Source: Tamarix chinensis
Taxonomy: Eukaryota; Streptophyta; Magnoliopsida; Caryophyllales; Tamaricaceae
Reading direction: 5' to 3'
NCBI GenBank assembly: GCA_030549775.1
Contig: CM060174.1
Span: 67,415,566-67,479,565, forward strand
DNA: 64,000 bases
The notes beneath the pieces are model-generated. The model was not told the origin of the DNA. It ran no database searches and worked only from the letters and a program-made list of their open reading frames with translations. A program made the position numbers and the translations under genes. Every line of letters starts with the position of its first letter. Position 1 is the stretch's first letter. Positions 33,980-45,839 of this stretch are shown in pieces.

Positions 33980-35055
33980 CCCCTTGATTGGTTGTCTTCG
34001 AAACTTGTTCCCCAAAACCCTAAGAGCCTACCCTATGCACCACTGTGACTTCAGATGACCTTTCCTTCGCCGTCAGCCAACATCGCCACCACCTCTGCCT
34101 ACCAAAGTCTTCCTTGCACCGCCCTTTAACTAACTGAGCCACCCATCTCCCTCGATTCTTCTTGCACGAGCCACCACAGCCGTGCGAAGTTTCCTGTCCA
34201 TTAAACTAAAATTTTACCCCAGCAGCCCTTCGAGCCACCGTCCGCCACCACATCCGCCGCTTCTATTGCCTTTTACACCACCCCAAAAGTTGCTACTAAT
34301 CATCCTCCACCTAGCCATAACCTTCTTTTCTCCATTCTCCTTCTCCTCCCCTCTTTTTCTTCATATCTTCCTTTCGGCCACCATCTCTACCGCTCTCACT
34401 TGCCGCTCCACCACCCTCACTTTACACCTCTTAGCCTAGGCTACCACTGGCACATCAATCTCCACCCTTTCTTCTCAAACCTTAACTTTTCCCTTTTAAT
34501 CCTCTTTTCTTACCACCGCCACAGCCGTTGTGCACCACCGCCATGCCACCCATCTCCGCCGACTCAAGGTGAAACCCTAGACCTTCTCAGCCCTTCTCCC
34601 CTATTTATTTAAGTTTATTCTAATTTATTTCAAATTTTAGCATTTATTCAATTATTATTATTTGTAATATTAATGCTAAATTTTCTTGGCAGGGTCGAGA
34701 GTAGTCTTAAGTTATTTAAGTTGTTAGTTTCGAATTATAGGCATTTAATTGTATTATTATAAGTTTTATTAACATTATTAATATTATTATTAATGTTATT
34801 ATTATTAGTAATATTATTTTATTTTTATTGTTAATTATATAATTGAAGCCCTAATTTACAATTAGGATTCACATACTCCTATTTGAATATTAATATTACT
34901 ATTTTTACTATTATTATTAATAATAATATTGTTATTATCTTTATTATTTTTAATATTATTATAATTAATATATGTTATTAATATTATTATTACTATTATT
35001 AAATGGTACTTTCATTATTTGGAGGCAGGGTCGAAAACCCTACCTTATTTTATTT

Positions 35056-35103
35056 AGGCTTATGTTGTTGTTGTTGTTATTTTTGTTGTTGTTGTTGTTG
35101 TTG

Positions 35104-35176
<73 letters not shown>

Positions 35177-35194
35177 TACTATCATCATCATCAT

Positions 35195-35265
<71 letters not shown>

Positions 35266-35266
35266 A
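35056..35266. repeat. Compound trinucleotide microsatellite
   Basis: About 210 bp of (TTG)n, (TTA)n, (ATC)n and (TAC)n runs follow directly on one another. Read in frame they give the poly-Leu or poly-Tyr open frames seen here, which are not genes. The related LTR has a shorter (ATT)n(ACT)n version at 29105-29205. Confidence 0.97.
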
Positions 35267-37509
35267 TATTTCATTTTTTATTTATATTATTATTATTACT
35301 ATTAGCATTATTTTAGTGAAGGGTAGAAACCCTTATATCAACATCCGTTTTAAATTACATTGATATCATTATTAGTATTTTTAGTAGTATTTTGTATAGT
35401 TATTATTAGTATAGTATTAGGATAAATTAGTAAGTAATAGTATTTTTAGGAAGGAACGTAATTGTAGTTTTTTTCTCATAATAGGTGAGCCAAGTCAAAG
35501 CCCTCAAGAGGTATAGGAGCATGCTCCAAGACTGGTGACATTTTAGGTAAGGGTGTATCTAAGGCCGCTGTGTGTAATGTGTTTTTACATGCCTTACTTG
35601 CCATGTGACATGTAATATAATATGCTTTAAGTGTATCTTATATCTATTGTATATGTAGTATGACGTGGAGTTGAGGTATGTTCATATGATATTTTATGGT
35701 ATGCTTATGATATGTATAAGTTGTACTTTTAATATAAATTGATGTGGCCCATAAGACATGCATGTAGGTCGTGGGGCATGGTGTTATGGTATGAATTAAT
35801 GTGGGAGTAGTCTAAGTATTATATGACTATGCAGGGTGGACTTAGGGTTTTACATGGGAGTTCATGGTTGCATGGTGGTATCAGGGTTTGCATGGTGCAA
35901 TTAGGGTTTGCATGGTGATATTAATGGTTGCATGGTGGTATTAGGGTTTGCATGGTGGTATTAATGGTTGCATAGTGGTATTAGGGTTTGCATGGTGGTA
36001 TTAATGGTTGCATTGTGGTATTAGGGTTTGCATGGTAGTATTAGGGTTTGCATGATGGAGCTACGGTTTTGCATGAGAGTTAGGGTTTACACGGAAGTAG
36101 GGTTTACATGGGAGTTAGGGTTTGCATGGGTGTTAGGGTATGCCATGGTTAACTTTGGTGGTGGTGGTTAACTAGAGTTGACAGGTAAGCATGGTAGGAG
36201 TCAGACTAGCATGTCTTGGTAAGAGCTTCCGAATAAGATACTTAAAACATTAATCACGTAAAGTGGAAGATGTTAAGTAGGGCTTAGACCAAACCACCGA
36301 CATAATAGTGGCTAGGGACTACAGTATCCTAGAGACTGATACACTAGCGTATAATAGTGGTAGGGTATGTTACCCTAGTGAGTGATCCACCGGATAAAAT
36401 AGTGGGAGATTCTGAGCTCAATAAACAAAACCCTATATTTTTCTAAGATATGAGAAGATATTGATTACTTACAGTGGAACACCATGCGAGAAAAGGGGCT
36501 AGACCGATCCACCAGCATATAATAGTGGTAGGGCATGTACCCTAAGTGACCGATCCACTGGCTAGAATAGTGGCCAGGAGCCTAAGTGCCTTGGAGACCG
36601 ATCCACTGGCAAAAATAGTGGGGTTCCCATACTCGTATGGATTTGATAAAGAACATGGTATGAAAATAAATTTGATAAAGGATTGATGAAGTAATTAATC
36701 TAAACTGTATTGAATCTTGGTATTTCATATGAACAATTATTTATCTTGTGCTATTATGATTGGACTTTATGCTCCTTTATTATTATACATTATTTGTGTG
36801 AATTTTGTGTGTTGGCCTTAGTGCACGGTTACCTTATTTAGTACGTAGCGTACTGATCACCCCTTTCATGGGTACTACTCATTCCCACAAGCAGAAGGCC
36901 CGTCTAACGTGTTGCAGGTAGAAGATGCTTATTTTGATGCCATTGATGTCTATGGGACATTAGGTGGGGCTGAGTGATTTTGGGCTGGATAAGGTCTTGG
37001 AGTGGCATGGCCGTTTTCAATCATGAGATTATTATCCATGTTCTCTTTTAATTATGTTTGAACCTTCAGAATTTTTTTTATTGCTATTTTTCTTCTCTGA
37101 AAACAATAGCTAGTATTTTGAATTATGTAAAGACTTAAGCGTACTCTAATTTCCGTATTTATAAACTTTGGATTATTTATTAATGATAAGAGTAGTTTGT
37201 CTTAGCCTTAGCACTTGGTATTGGAATGGTAGGAGTGAACTAGTCTGGTACTAAGTGCGGTGGTAGCATCCCCAGAATTTATGGTTTTAAATTTAAAGGT
37301 TTAAAAAAATGTGTAAATTTTGGGGTGTTACAAAAGGCCATTAGTGTGATTGGTAAAACCTAAGGGAAAGTCATGATCACATGTAAGAAAAGTGGGAGAT
37401 TGATACTAAGGATTAAATATGAGATTAATGATGGCATGTTGGGTAGGTATAAAAATTTGGGGAGTCATTTGAGCTCTAGGGAATGAGTTATGAACAAAAT
37501 GTAAAATTA

Positions 37510-38400
37510 GTGTTTTGAGAGGCCCAGGTGATAACCATAGGAGTAGGTTATTATCGCATGTAAAAGATGAGGGATTTGAACCACGACCTTAGGATATGAT
37601 GACAACAATAACATTTTGGGAATATATGCTAGATTTGATAGTCACAGGGGGTCTAAGGGAATAGTTATGACTAAGGGGGAAAGTTAGGGTTTTGGAAGAG
37701 GCCCAAATAGTAACACTAGAGGTACGTTATTATCACATGTGTAATATATAGGAGTTAGGGCACAATTTTTGTTTTAATGGTTAAAAATAACATTCTGTGC
37801 ATGCTTATGTAATATGGAAACAAGATGAGCACTAGAGATGGGCTTATGTTACGTATGATAATTTTGGGTTTTCAAAGAGGCCCGACTAGTATTCCTTGAG
37901 GTAGGTCATTATCACATGTGTAAGATATGAGAGTTAGGCCATAATTTTGATTTAATGGTTAAGAATATCATTCTATGCATTGGTATGGAAATTGGGAACT
38001 AGAAGAGCATTAGAGAAGGGACTACGCTAGATATGAGAAATTAGGGTTTTTGAGGAGGCTCAAATAGTAACCCTAAAGGTAGATTATTATTACATGTATA
38101 AGAAGTAGGAGTTAGGATGCATTTTTTATTTAAAGGTTAACAATATCTTTCTATGCATGGATACGAAATTTGGGAACTAAATAAGCAGTATATAAGGGAT
38201 TATGCTAAGTATGAGAAGTTAGGGTTTTAAGAGGAGGCCCAAATAGTAAATCTAGGTGTAGGTTATTATCACACGTGTAACATGTAGGTAATAGACTATG
38301 ACTCTTGAATATGTGGATCATACTACTATATTAGGATTTTTTAGGGGAATTAGAGGAGAGAATATGCTAGTGTTGTGAGATTAGGGTTTCTAAAGGGAAA
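37510..38400. repeat. About 176-bp tandem repeat, five copies
   Basis: The phrase gaggcccaaatagtaa and variants, followed by ggttattatcacatgtgtaa, recurs at about 37526, 37701, 37875, 38054 and 38233, a spacing of roughly 173-181 bp. Each unit also contains a tagggttttRRgag segment and a ctatgcatggatatg segment. The array lies in the outer old LTR, right after the nested solo LTR. Confidence 0.85.
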
Positions 38401-38864
38401 CACATTGTTTTGGGGTATGCATTGGGATAGTTCCTTGCATGAGTATGTGTGCGTGACTCTATGATGGCCTTGAAATGAATAAAGCACGAATAATACACTG
38501 ATCACTTAAAGTAGAAGATAACTTGAGTCAGGGCCAATTGTACCTATCTATTCTATTGGACAAGAATAGTAGCTAGAAGTGTCTTGCCATGGAATTTTAC
38601 CTTTTACCATTCCATCGGTTGAGAATAATGAGGTCCCAAACACAAGTAAATTAAACCATTTGATTATCATAACTATTGATAAGACACGAATTGCTTACAA
38701 TGGAACATGACATGGGTGAGGACTAGGTATACTTCTATTATCGATCTACCGGTTTAAAATAGTGACCAAGAGCGTCTAGTCCTGGAGTTGTACTTTTATT
38801 ACCGATCATATTGCTTTGGAGTTACATTTTGATTACCAATACACCAATGAGAATAGTGGCTAGT

Positions 38865-39169
38865 TGTAATACCCCAAATTGTGCGGAGTGTTATAAGGAT
38901 TGAATCGGCTACTTATATCAACATGTTATACCATCCTTTTGGTGATTCCACCCTAAGAACTCCACAGTTAAGCGTGCTAATCGTGGAGCAATTTTAGGAT
39001 GGGTGACCCTCTTGGGAAGTTTTGGAAATTTTTTGAAATTTTCTCAAGAAGTGCGTGAGTGAGGACAAATCGTGCTAAAAGGACTTGTGTTGATCTGTGG
39101 GGTTAGCCGATCAATCTGAAAGCGCTCTAAGGTAGCCCCTAGGTGGTCATATCGACTCGGGGTGTTATA
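38865..39169 (+). mobile_element. Cassandra-type solo LTR (TRIM)
   Basis: The 305-bp LTR starts TGTAATACCCC and ends GGGGTGTTATA, with the perfect 5-bp duplication CTAGT (38860-38864 and 39170-39174). Positions 38955-39020 resemble the internal control region of 5S rRNA: gaactccacagttaagcgtg, then ggatgggtgacc and ttgggaagt. This is the hallmark of Cassandra elements, which carry a 5S-derived Pol III promoter in their LTRs. The element has no coding capacity and no second LTR here. Confidence 0.93.
38955..39020 (+). promoter_or_regulatory. 5S-rRNA-like internal Pol III promoter in Cassandra LTR
   Basis: The box-A-like agttaagcgtgct and box-C-like aggatgggtgacc of plant 5S rRNA are both readable, with the spacing of a 5S gene. 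The rest of a 5S gene is absent, so this is a retrotransposon promoter and not a 5S rRNA gene. Confidence 0.8.
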
Positions 39170-40060
39170 CTAGTAGCGTCCTACCCTTAGTTGTATTTGA
39201 TTACCATTCCATTAGTTGAGAATAGTCGGGTCTCTAAACCCAACGTGAATAAAACCATAAATAGTTATCACTACTCTATTACTATATGGTTTGGAGAGTA
39301 AAAAATAAATTGGTAAGATTAGCCTATGTGCATGTCATCTCTTATTGTGGTATTATAAATTTATGTGAGCCTTCTTGACTCTATTGATACTTTACTTAGT
39401 ACATAGCGTACTGATCATCCTTATTATGGGCGTTTCTTATTCCTACAAGTAGAGACCCCTTCTGAGCCTATGTAGGCAAATGAGGACCCCCTAGATGACT
39501 ATATTACTTATAATGCTCTGATCAGGGTGGAGTGATATCATCTTATGCTGAGGTTGGGAGTCAGAGAGCTATATTATCAGGTTATTATTTTAAATAGGTT
39601 TTCCTTCTTTGTCATTTTCATCTCAAACATTTACTTTATATATTTCAGTTCCATTTTGGAAATGAACTCTAAACTCTTATGTTATGGAATATCCATGTTA
39701 TCTTATTATTTTGTCTCGTGTCTTGATTTACCTTTGCTATGTAATTGGTATGAGGATGATTTGTAGCCACACTTATATCGATTACAAATGAAAATTTTCA
39801 GTAATAAATTTTAGGATGTTATAAAAAATAAGGTTAATAGGAGTGAATGGAGGTGAAACTTTAACCTCAATTCACCTTATTGAGGTTAATAAAATCCGTT
39901 TTCAAATGGGATGAATCAATTGAAGATAAAATTTTTTTCACTCCCATATCTAAAAATCTTTAATTAATTTTTATTTTTATTCTTATTTTATTATTTTTGT
40001 ATAAAAATATAATGTTATAATGTATTTATGCATATATGTATATATTTATGTATGTATATA

Positions 40061-41776
40061 TAGAGCCGGCAAAAGTTGACCCGACCCGAAAAATCCGACG
40101 AATACCGACTCGATCCGCCCGAAATCCGATCCGATTTTATCCGAGTATTTAAAAGCCCGAAACATATCCGACCCGATCCGATACATATCCGATATCCGAT
40201 ATAACCCGAGAAATCATAAGCCCGAAATAAACCCGACCCGACCCGCTATTCACCCGAAACCCGATATAACCCGAAAAACTATAAATCCGAAATGACCCGA
40301 CCCGATCCATTATTTGTCCAAAATCTGATATTATCTGAAAAATTATAAATCTATAAAGATTCAACTTGGTACCACCCAAAAATTAACATTAACTCATAAC
40401 TCAAAATTTTTAAAACTTCATAAAACATGAAATAATATAGATGTGCAACTAATCCATACTAGCACTTACATCAAAATCTAGAAACAATATACTTTCATAA
40501 AATTTATATCACTTATGTATATACAAATACAATATCCATTGATACCAATAGAAATAAAAGTAGAGAAAACAAAAAGAATAACACTACTATGCCATTTAAA
40601 TATTAGTTCACTTCCATTATTCCATCTAGTACCATAAGATAATAACAGTGCAGCTTTGAACACTATATGTTAGTATCTATACGGCCATACCTTGCAATAT
40701 AGCACCTACAACATCATAGGAAAGTAAGAAAAATCTAGAGTGAGAATGTTAGTTATTCATTATAAAAATTGAAGATTAATATTTTTTATTACATCAGTGT
40801 TAAATAGTAAGAAGTCAATATTAGTTGGTCTTTTGTCAATAATAGTCATTATTACTTACTTTATTTAATTTTTATCTTATTTAGCTTGATATGATCTAAT
40901 CAAAATATATAATAAAAAAACTAATATGTTGTTATTATTATTTTTGCCATAATTGATATTCATTGATTACTATTATTATTGTTATCATTATTTTTGTATT
41001 ATTATTATTATTATTATATTTATTAAAATTATGTTGATATGATGTGATCAATCTCTTTTAAAAATAATATGAGAAGTACAACCTTAGAAGTCTTCATTTG
41101 TTATCAATTATCAATGACTATTATAAGTTAATATCATGTAAGGAGCGTATAAGATATAAATATAATATAAACTTAAAATAATACTAGAACTCAATATGAC
41201 CAAGCTAATAATGGAGTTGAATTATAAGTTATACCTTAACATAAAAAGAAAAGTGATACGATTTGAAAACTTTTAAATTTGAAACGTCAGATACATCTCC
41301 AAAGATGAAATAATGATAAAAAATTCTAAGGCCCCAAAACAATTAATATAATAATTTACTTTTAATTGAATAAGATAAATTAAAATAAATGATCTCAAAA
41401 TCATTAGCTTTTAATAATATCTTGGAATAAAAAGAAAGAAAGAAAATGACACAAGCATGGCTCAAATATGAAATAACCTAAATTCAATCTAAATTCAACC
41501 CGAAAATATAATAATTGAAACTCAACCGAGCCCGATCCGAACCCGAACCGAAATTAGAACAACCCAAATTTACCCGAATCCGAGTCCATCCGATCTCAAC
41601 CAGACCCGACCCGAGAGCTTAGAATGACCCGAGATTATCCGATACTGAGTTGATCCGAATCAAACCCGACCCAGCCCGACCCGACAAAATAATCCGAAAT
41701 TATCCGAAACCGATGTGACCCGATTATTATGTTACCCGATCCGATAGTGACCCGACCCGTCCGATTGCCAGCTTTA
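40061..41776. mobile_element. Non-autonomous hAT-like transposon, 1716 bp
   Basis: The element begins TAGAGCCGGCAA and ends TTGCCAGCTTTA; the ends are inverted repeats matching at 10 of 12 positions. It is flanked by a perfect 8-bp duplication, TGTATATA (40053-40060 and 41777-41784), which is the hAT target length. Both subterminal parts (about 40075-40330 and 41500-41765) are filled with tens of ccgacccga / cccgaaa motifs in similar orientation. The AT-rich interior shows no transposase. It ends 250 bp before the start codon of the AAA-ATPase gene. Confidence 0.88.
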
Positions 41777-42026
41777 TGTATATATATGTATATTTATTCA
41801 TTAGAAATTCTCTGTTCAGGCCGCAAACTGGTGGAGATTTTTGTCATCCCTACGTATGCGGCAAACCATCTACTTTTCCTCCCAACAAATAATCCCTCCT
41901 ATGTACACTACGTCTATATGATATAAGTACTCAGATTCGGACAAGTCTATTATACTTCTATTCATTCATTAGAAGACCCCTCCCTTCCCCCCAAAAAAAT
42001 CTCCGTTCCCAATCCCATCCCACAAA

Positions 42027-44075
42027 ATGAATTCTCTGGTAAACATCTTGCCCTCACCATCGTCGCTCTTCTTTGCGTACGCTTCAATAACAGCCACTTT
42101 CAATCTCATCCAACAAGCAGTCTATCGGTTCGTCCCTCCACAGCTTCGTACTTACCTCTACAACACCATAGTAAAGTTTATTAGTTCTTCAACTTCAGCC
42201 TCAACATTCACCCTTATAATCCAACAAGACAAGGAAAACGGCCGCGGTGCTAACGACTTTTTCACGGCTTGCGAGACGTACGTCTGCAACAAATTAAGAG
42301 ACAGGTTAGACACGTTCAATCGGCTTAAGGTGGAAAAGTCATTTGATCTGAACTTAGAATTCAAGTTAGATGACAAGCTTACATTCGTCGACGAATACGA
42401 GGGTGTCGATTTACATTGGAAGTACGTTTACCCAAGCACCGATGGCCAGAGACCCGATACAAAGAGGCGGTATTTTGAGCTCACATTCCCCAAGGATCAA
42501 ACATCTAAGATCATCGATTCTTACCTAAACACAATACTCAGTACGGTGCAAGCTATGGATAACGAAAGAAGAATCTTAAATCTTTGGACCGTGAGGCATC
42601 TTGATTGGTATCGAGTTAATCTCGAGCATCCATTTACCTTCGAGAAATTGGCTATGGACCCTGTGCAAAAGGAGGTGATTATTAAAGATTTAGACCATTT
42701 CGTGCAGAGGAGAGAGTTTTACAGGAGAGTAGGCAAGGCATGGAAAAGGGGTTACTTACTGTACGGCCCACCGGGGACAGGAAAGTCGAGCGTGGTGGTT
42801 GCTATGGCTAATTATCTAAGGTTTGACGTTTACGATCTGCAGCTCGCTACGATTGCCGATGATGCTACGCTGAGGGACTTTATGCTGAAAATTAAAAATA
42901 AATCGATACTTGTTATCGAAGATATTGATTGTAGCATCGGTCTTCCTTCCCGTTCTTTGATTGGCAGTGATAAAGATGAAGAGGGCGACGTTAAGAAGAG
43001 CAAGAAGACCAGAAAGGTTAGTGCTTGCTGCTGCTTCCCTGCCGTAGTATTGATAATGATAAAGATGAAAAAATTACCCATATCATATATCTCGGTTTTA
43101 AATGCAACAATTCTTTTTTCTCGGACACTAATAGTAGGTTTGAATTATTATAAATCGAGTGAAGATGATAAAGATTGAAATTTAATTTAGTTAAAAAAAA
43201 TTAGCGAAGAATCGGTTCGATTGACTTGAATAAAAACTAAAAAAATAAAATTTATTTATGTTTTAATTTTATATCTGTTACTCTTGAAATTGAAATTTAA
43301 TAAAAGAGGTTAACGGTACCTCTAATGCATCTAGTTGTAATTATTAAAATTGGTCTTTAAATACGGTCTGATTTACTTTCGTTAAATTATGTTCACCCTT
43401 TTTAAACGGATCATAATATAATATATTAATAAAAGTATAATTATTATTTTTAAATACCTACATATAAAAAATCATAAAATAAATAGGGAAAAAAAACCAT
43501 CCCCGTTACCAAACGATCGAGCCCTGGAGAACTTAATCGAGTAGGCAACTGATTAGGAGCAACAATCGACTAAATTATCGAATTTCTGAGTTATCTCGAA
43601 CAACACAGATTTCACTATCAGGGTTGCTGAACTTCATTGATGGCATATGGTCAAGCTGCGGAGACGAGAGAATCATTGTTTTCACTCCGAACATAAAGAC
43701 AGGCTTGATCCAGCTTTGTTACGGCCCGGGCGTATGGACGTGCACATTAACATGTCGTATTTAAGCATGCCTGCCTTTAAGATCCTAGCAGCTAATTACC
43801 TACTGATCGAAGATCATCCGCTCTTTGGGGAAATCGAGAAGCTAATACAACAAGGCGTACAAGTTACACCAGCGCAGATTGCAGAGGAGCTGATGAGGAG
43901 CGCGGATGCTGCCAGTGACATTGCGCTTCAAAGGGTTATTGCTTTTCTGAAAGGGAAGAAGAGAGATCCCACCCATGAGCAGGATGCTGTCGAGGAGGTT
44001 AGTGGCCATGAAGAACCAAGCGCAACTGGTGTAGAAAAATCACACGATAAAAAGGAAGATGTCAAGAAGAACTGA
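42027..44075 (+). pseudogene. BCS1-like AAA-ATPase, two exons, frameshifted
   Basis: Exon 1 (42027-43016) encodes 330 residues. It has a hydrophobic segment at about 13-30 (likely membrane anchor), the plant AAA-associated N-domain, Walker A GPPGTGKS at 247-254 and Walker B SILVIEDID at 293-301. A GT-AG intron fits at 43017-43608 (AAAG|GTTAGT, CACAG|ATTTC), phase 0. Exon 2 opens with LSGLLNFIDGIWSS, but near 43690-43692 one base is missing relative to the family's FTTNHKDR segment. The rest (HKDRLDPALLRPGRMD with the arginine finger, to the stop at 44075) is in another frame. Apart from this the length, about 485 residues, is normal. Family members are ATPases of mitochondrial or endomembrane location; the substrate is unknown. 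Either a recent pseudogene or an assembly error. Confidence 0.88.
43017..43608 (+). other. Intron of the AAA-ATPase gene
   Basis: The donor is AAG|GTTAGT and the acceptor is ACACAG|AT. The AT-rich 592-bp intron separates the Walker B/linker region from the sensor region and preserves phase 0. An open frame continues into it for 53 codons but loses all family resemblance at the donor, which supports the splice call. Confidence 0.8.
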
Positions 44076-44269
44076 AAATATTTCAGTACTAAGTTTCCAC
44101 GGTTCTTTTGATGATAATTTGCATGGTAGTAGTATTTAATCAGTTAGAGTACAGTCAATCATTATGTGCTACTATATGAGGTAATTTTCGGATGGAGAAC
44201 GGCGTATCAGGTAGTTCTTTCAATTCCAGGACTAGATGTTTGCCTCAGTGAAATATTGTCAGTTTTTCT

Positions 44270-44286
44270 TAAATAAATAAATAAAA
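44270..44286 (+). promoter_or_regulatory. Polyadenylation signals of the AAA-ATPase gene
   Basis: Overlapping AATAAA motifs (aaataaataaataaaatg) lie about 200 bp after the stop codon, a normal plant 3'-UTR distance. Confidence 0.5.
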
Positions 44287-44454
44287 TGATTGTTGTACTA
44301 ACTACCCATAGCTTTCTTTTAGTTCTCACTGTTTAATATCGGAAAGTGCCGGCAATATCACTCTCAACCATCCCATTTCTTCACCGGTGGTAAATAATGC
44401 CGAATACCCATAGACAGCTGTTGACAATTGACAGCCTAGTGTCACGGCTGTTCA

Positions 44455-45060
44455 TTTTTTTTTTTCACAACTTTTTTTTTGAAAGATCATAGAATATTTT
44501 AGAGATTCGTAGATTATAGTAAAATTGTGTAGAAATATATAGATCCTTGTATAAATATCTAAAGACCGCCTAAAATGGTGTGAGATTTTCTAAAATTTCA
44601 AATTTTGGAAGGATCATGAAGGTATCTAGAAAAGCCTCCTAAAATCTTTTGTAATCTAAAAATGTCTCTAAAATTATCTAAATGTTATAGAAGATCTAAA
44701 ACCTTCTGTCAAATGGAAGAAAGGGAGGGGGACCTCCACTATAAATAGAAGACCCTCCATTTGCTCCCACCATCTCTCAAGTTGTAAGCTCTCTCATTTC
44801 TCATTAATAAAGCATTCTCTTCTTACACACAAACTCTTCCGCTCTCTCTCTAAGTCTCCTAAAGATTTTCAATTGTTCTTACTCGTCCTTAAAGGCTTGG
44901 TAATAACCTTAGTGTGGGAAAGGCTAACTTAGTGAGTACTAAAAGAATTGTGCTTCTAAATGCCGCACGGAAAAGTCTTAGATGAAATAAGTCACCCTGT
45001 AACACTAGTCACTCGTAGTCTTTGGTATAGGCAACTCGATGGAAATCCTACCACTTAATT
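44455..45060 (+). other. Probable LTR-derived fragment with TATA box and polyA signal
   Basis: The region has the look of a retrotransposon LTR: repeated tctaaaa/tctagaa-like phrases, a TATA box TATAAATA at 44740-44747, a pyrimidine-rich stretch beginning about 30 bp later, an AATAAA at 44806-44811, and then a non-AT-rich leader. No matching second copy or clear TG...CA borders were found. It could also be the promoter and 5' leader of a lost gene. Confidence 0.4.
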
Positions 45061-45839
45061 CAAAATTGGAATCTACTGAGGAGGCATTGACAAAATACCT
45101 CATCTCTCGCTATCACTAGGGGTGCAAAAAATTTTAGATATATATATATAATAAAATATGAATAATAAAGAAAATTAGTTATTAAAAATTTTCAGGTATA
45201 GGAATATAAATTGAGATATATGTTTCGTAGGGATTGAGATAGAAAATCCCCTTTAGTAAAAATAGAGGAATTGAACGACTTCGGAAGCAAAAATTTATTT
45301 TGGGTTTGGAGACGAAGATAGCGTTGCCATCTACATGGAGCCCAATTTTTATCCTTGCTCTCATTAGCAATCCTCTCAAAAGAAAAAAAAAGCTGATTCA
45401 CAATTTTTATTCACACATCCAACTTTTTCTAGCTCATGAAAAAAAGATTCTATGAGACTGTAAAATAAATAAATAAGATATTAAGTTGAAGCAATTTCAC
45501 ATATAAGAGAAACAAGATGACCAAAGAATTAAATAATTGGCTATAAGAGAAACAAGTCATTTTTCGTCATTTTAATTTTTGTATGGAAAACAATAGGTGC
45601 TCATGGTCAACGATGGAAACTAAACAAAAAAAGAAAAGGATGTGATGAAATCAAATATGTATGAGGAATTTTTTTTTGTAAGACCCTTAATATTAGGATT
45701 TTCCTTGACAAAGGAGACAACAAAGGTCGTCAACCAAGGAACAGACAATAAAGGCCGTCAGTCAGGGCACTGAACAACAAACAAAAATCAACCAAGGAAG
45801 ACAGTCAAAACACATCAACCAGAAGTAGACAAACAAGGC
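45061..45839. other. Intergenic stretch, nothing recognised
   Basis: The sequence is AT-rich, with a purine-rich part full of caaccaagg-like phrases at about 45690-45839. Similar phrases continue on the far side of the hAT element (54634-54790), consistent with the hAT having inserted into one unit of unknown nature. Confidence 0.4.

Larger units (their letters stand above)
33081..37332 (+). mobile_element. Solo LTR of 4252 bp (gypsy-type)
   Basis: The LTR starts TGAAATGCCCCAAAAAT, ends AATTTTGGGGTGTTACA and is flanked by the perfect duplication AAAGG (33076-33080 and 37333-37337). The internal order follows the LTR at 27692: AT-rich start, pyrimidine-rich block, TATAAACA at 33972, trinucleotide expansion, gcatggtggta repeats (35820-36150), gatccaccRgc..atagtgg repeats (36280-36620), the tagtacgtagcgtactgatc motif (about 36839) and the terminal part. 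It has no coding region of its own. Confidence 0.93.
24639..39823 (+). mobile_element. Old long gypsy-type LTR, plus orientation, host of nested insertions
   Basis: The start, tcaattacccccaaaatt at 24639, resembles the TGAAATGCCCCAAAA start of the LTR at 33081. The end, taaattttaggatgttata at 39805-39823, resembles aattttggggtgttaca. Between them, outside the insertions, the order matches that of the nested LTRs: pyrimidine-rich block, AT-rich part, tagged repeats, the CAGTACATAGCGTACTGATC-like motif (about 39397) and the terminal part. Insertions inside it are a duplicated reverse-transcriptase segment (about 25800-27604), two solo LTRs (27692-31695, 33081-37332) and a Cassandra LTR (38865-39169). 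Without them it would be about 4.4 kb, like its relatives. The outer target duplication could not be recognised, so borders are approximate. Confidence 0.6.

Noticed and set aside
34972..35316. Poly-leucine and poly-tyrosine open frames
   Set aside because: They are direct translations of the trinucleotide microsatellite.
38955..39020. 5S rRNA gene
   Set aside because: Only the internal promoter part resembles 5S, and it is inside a 305-bp LTR with target duplications, so it is a Cassandra element.
24430..39930. A single MITE-like element enclosing the whole LTR nest, suggested by ggtgaatt phrases on both sides
   Set aside because: The phrases on the two sides do not pair as clean inverted repeats and no target duplication was found.
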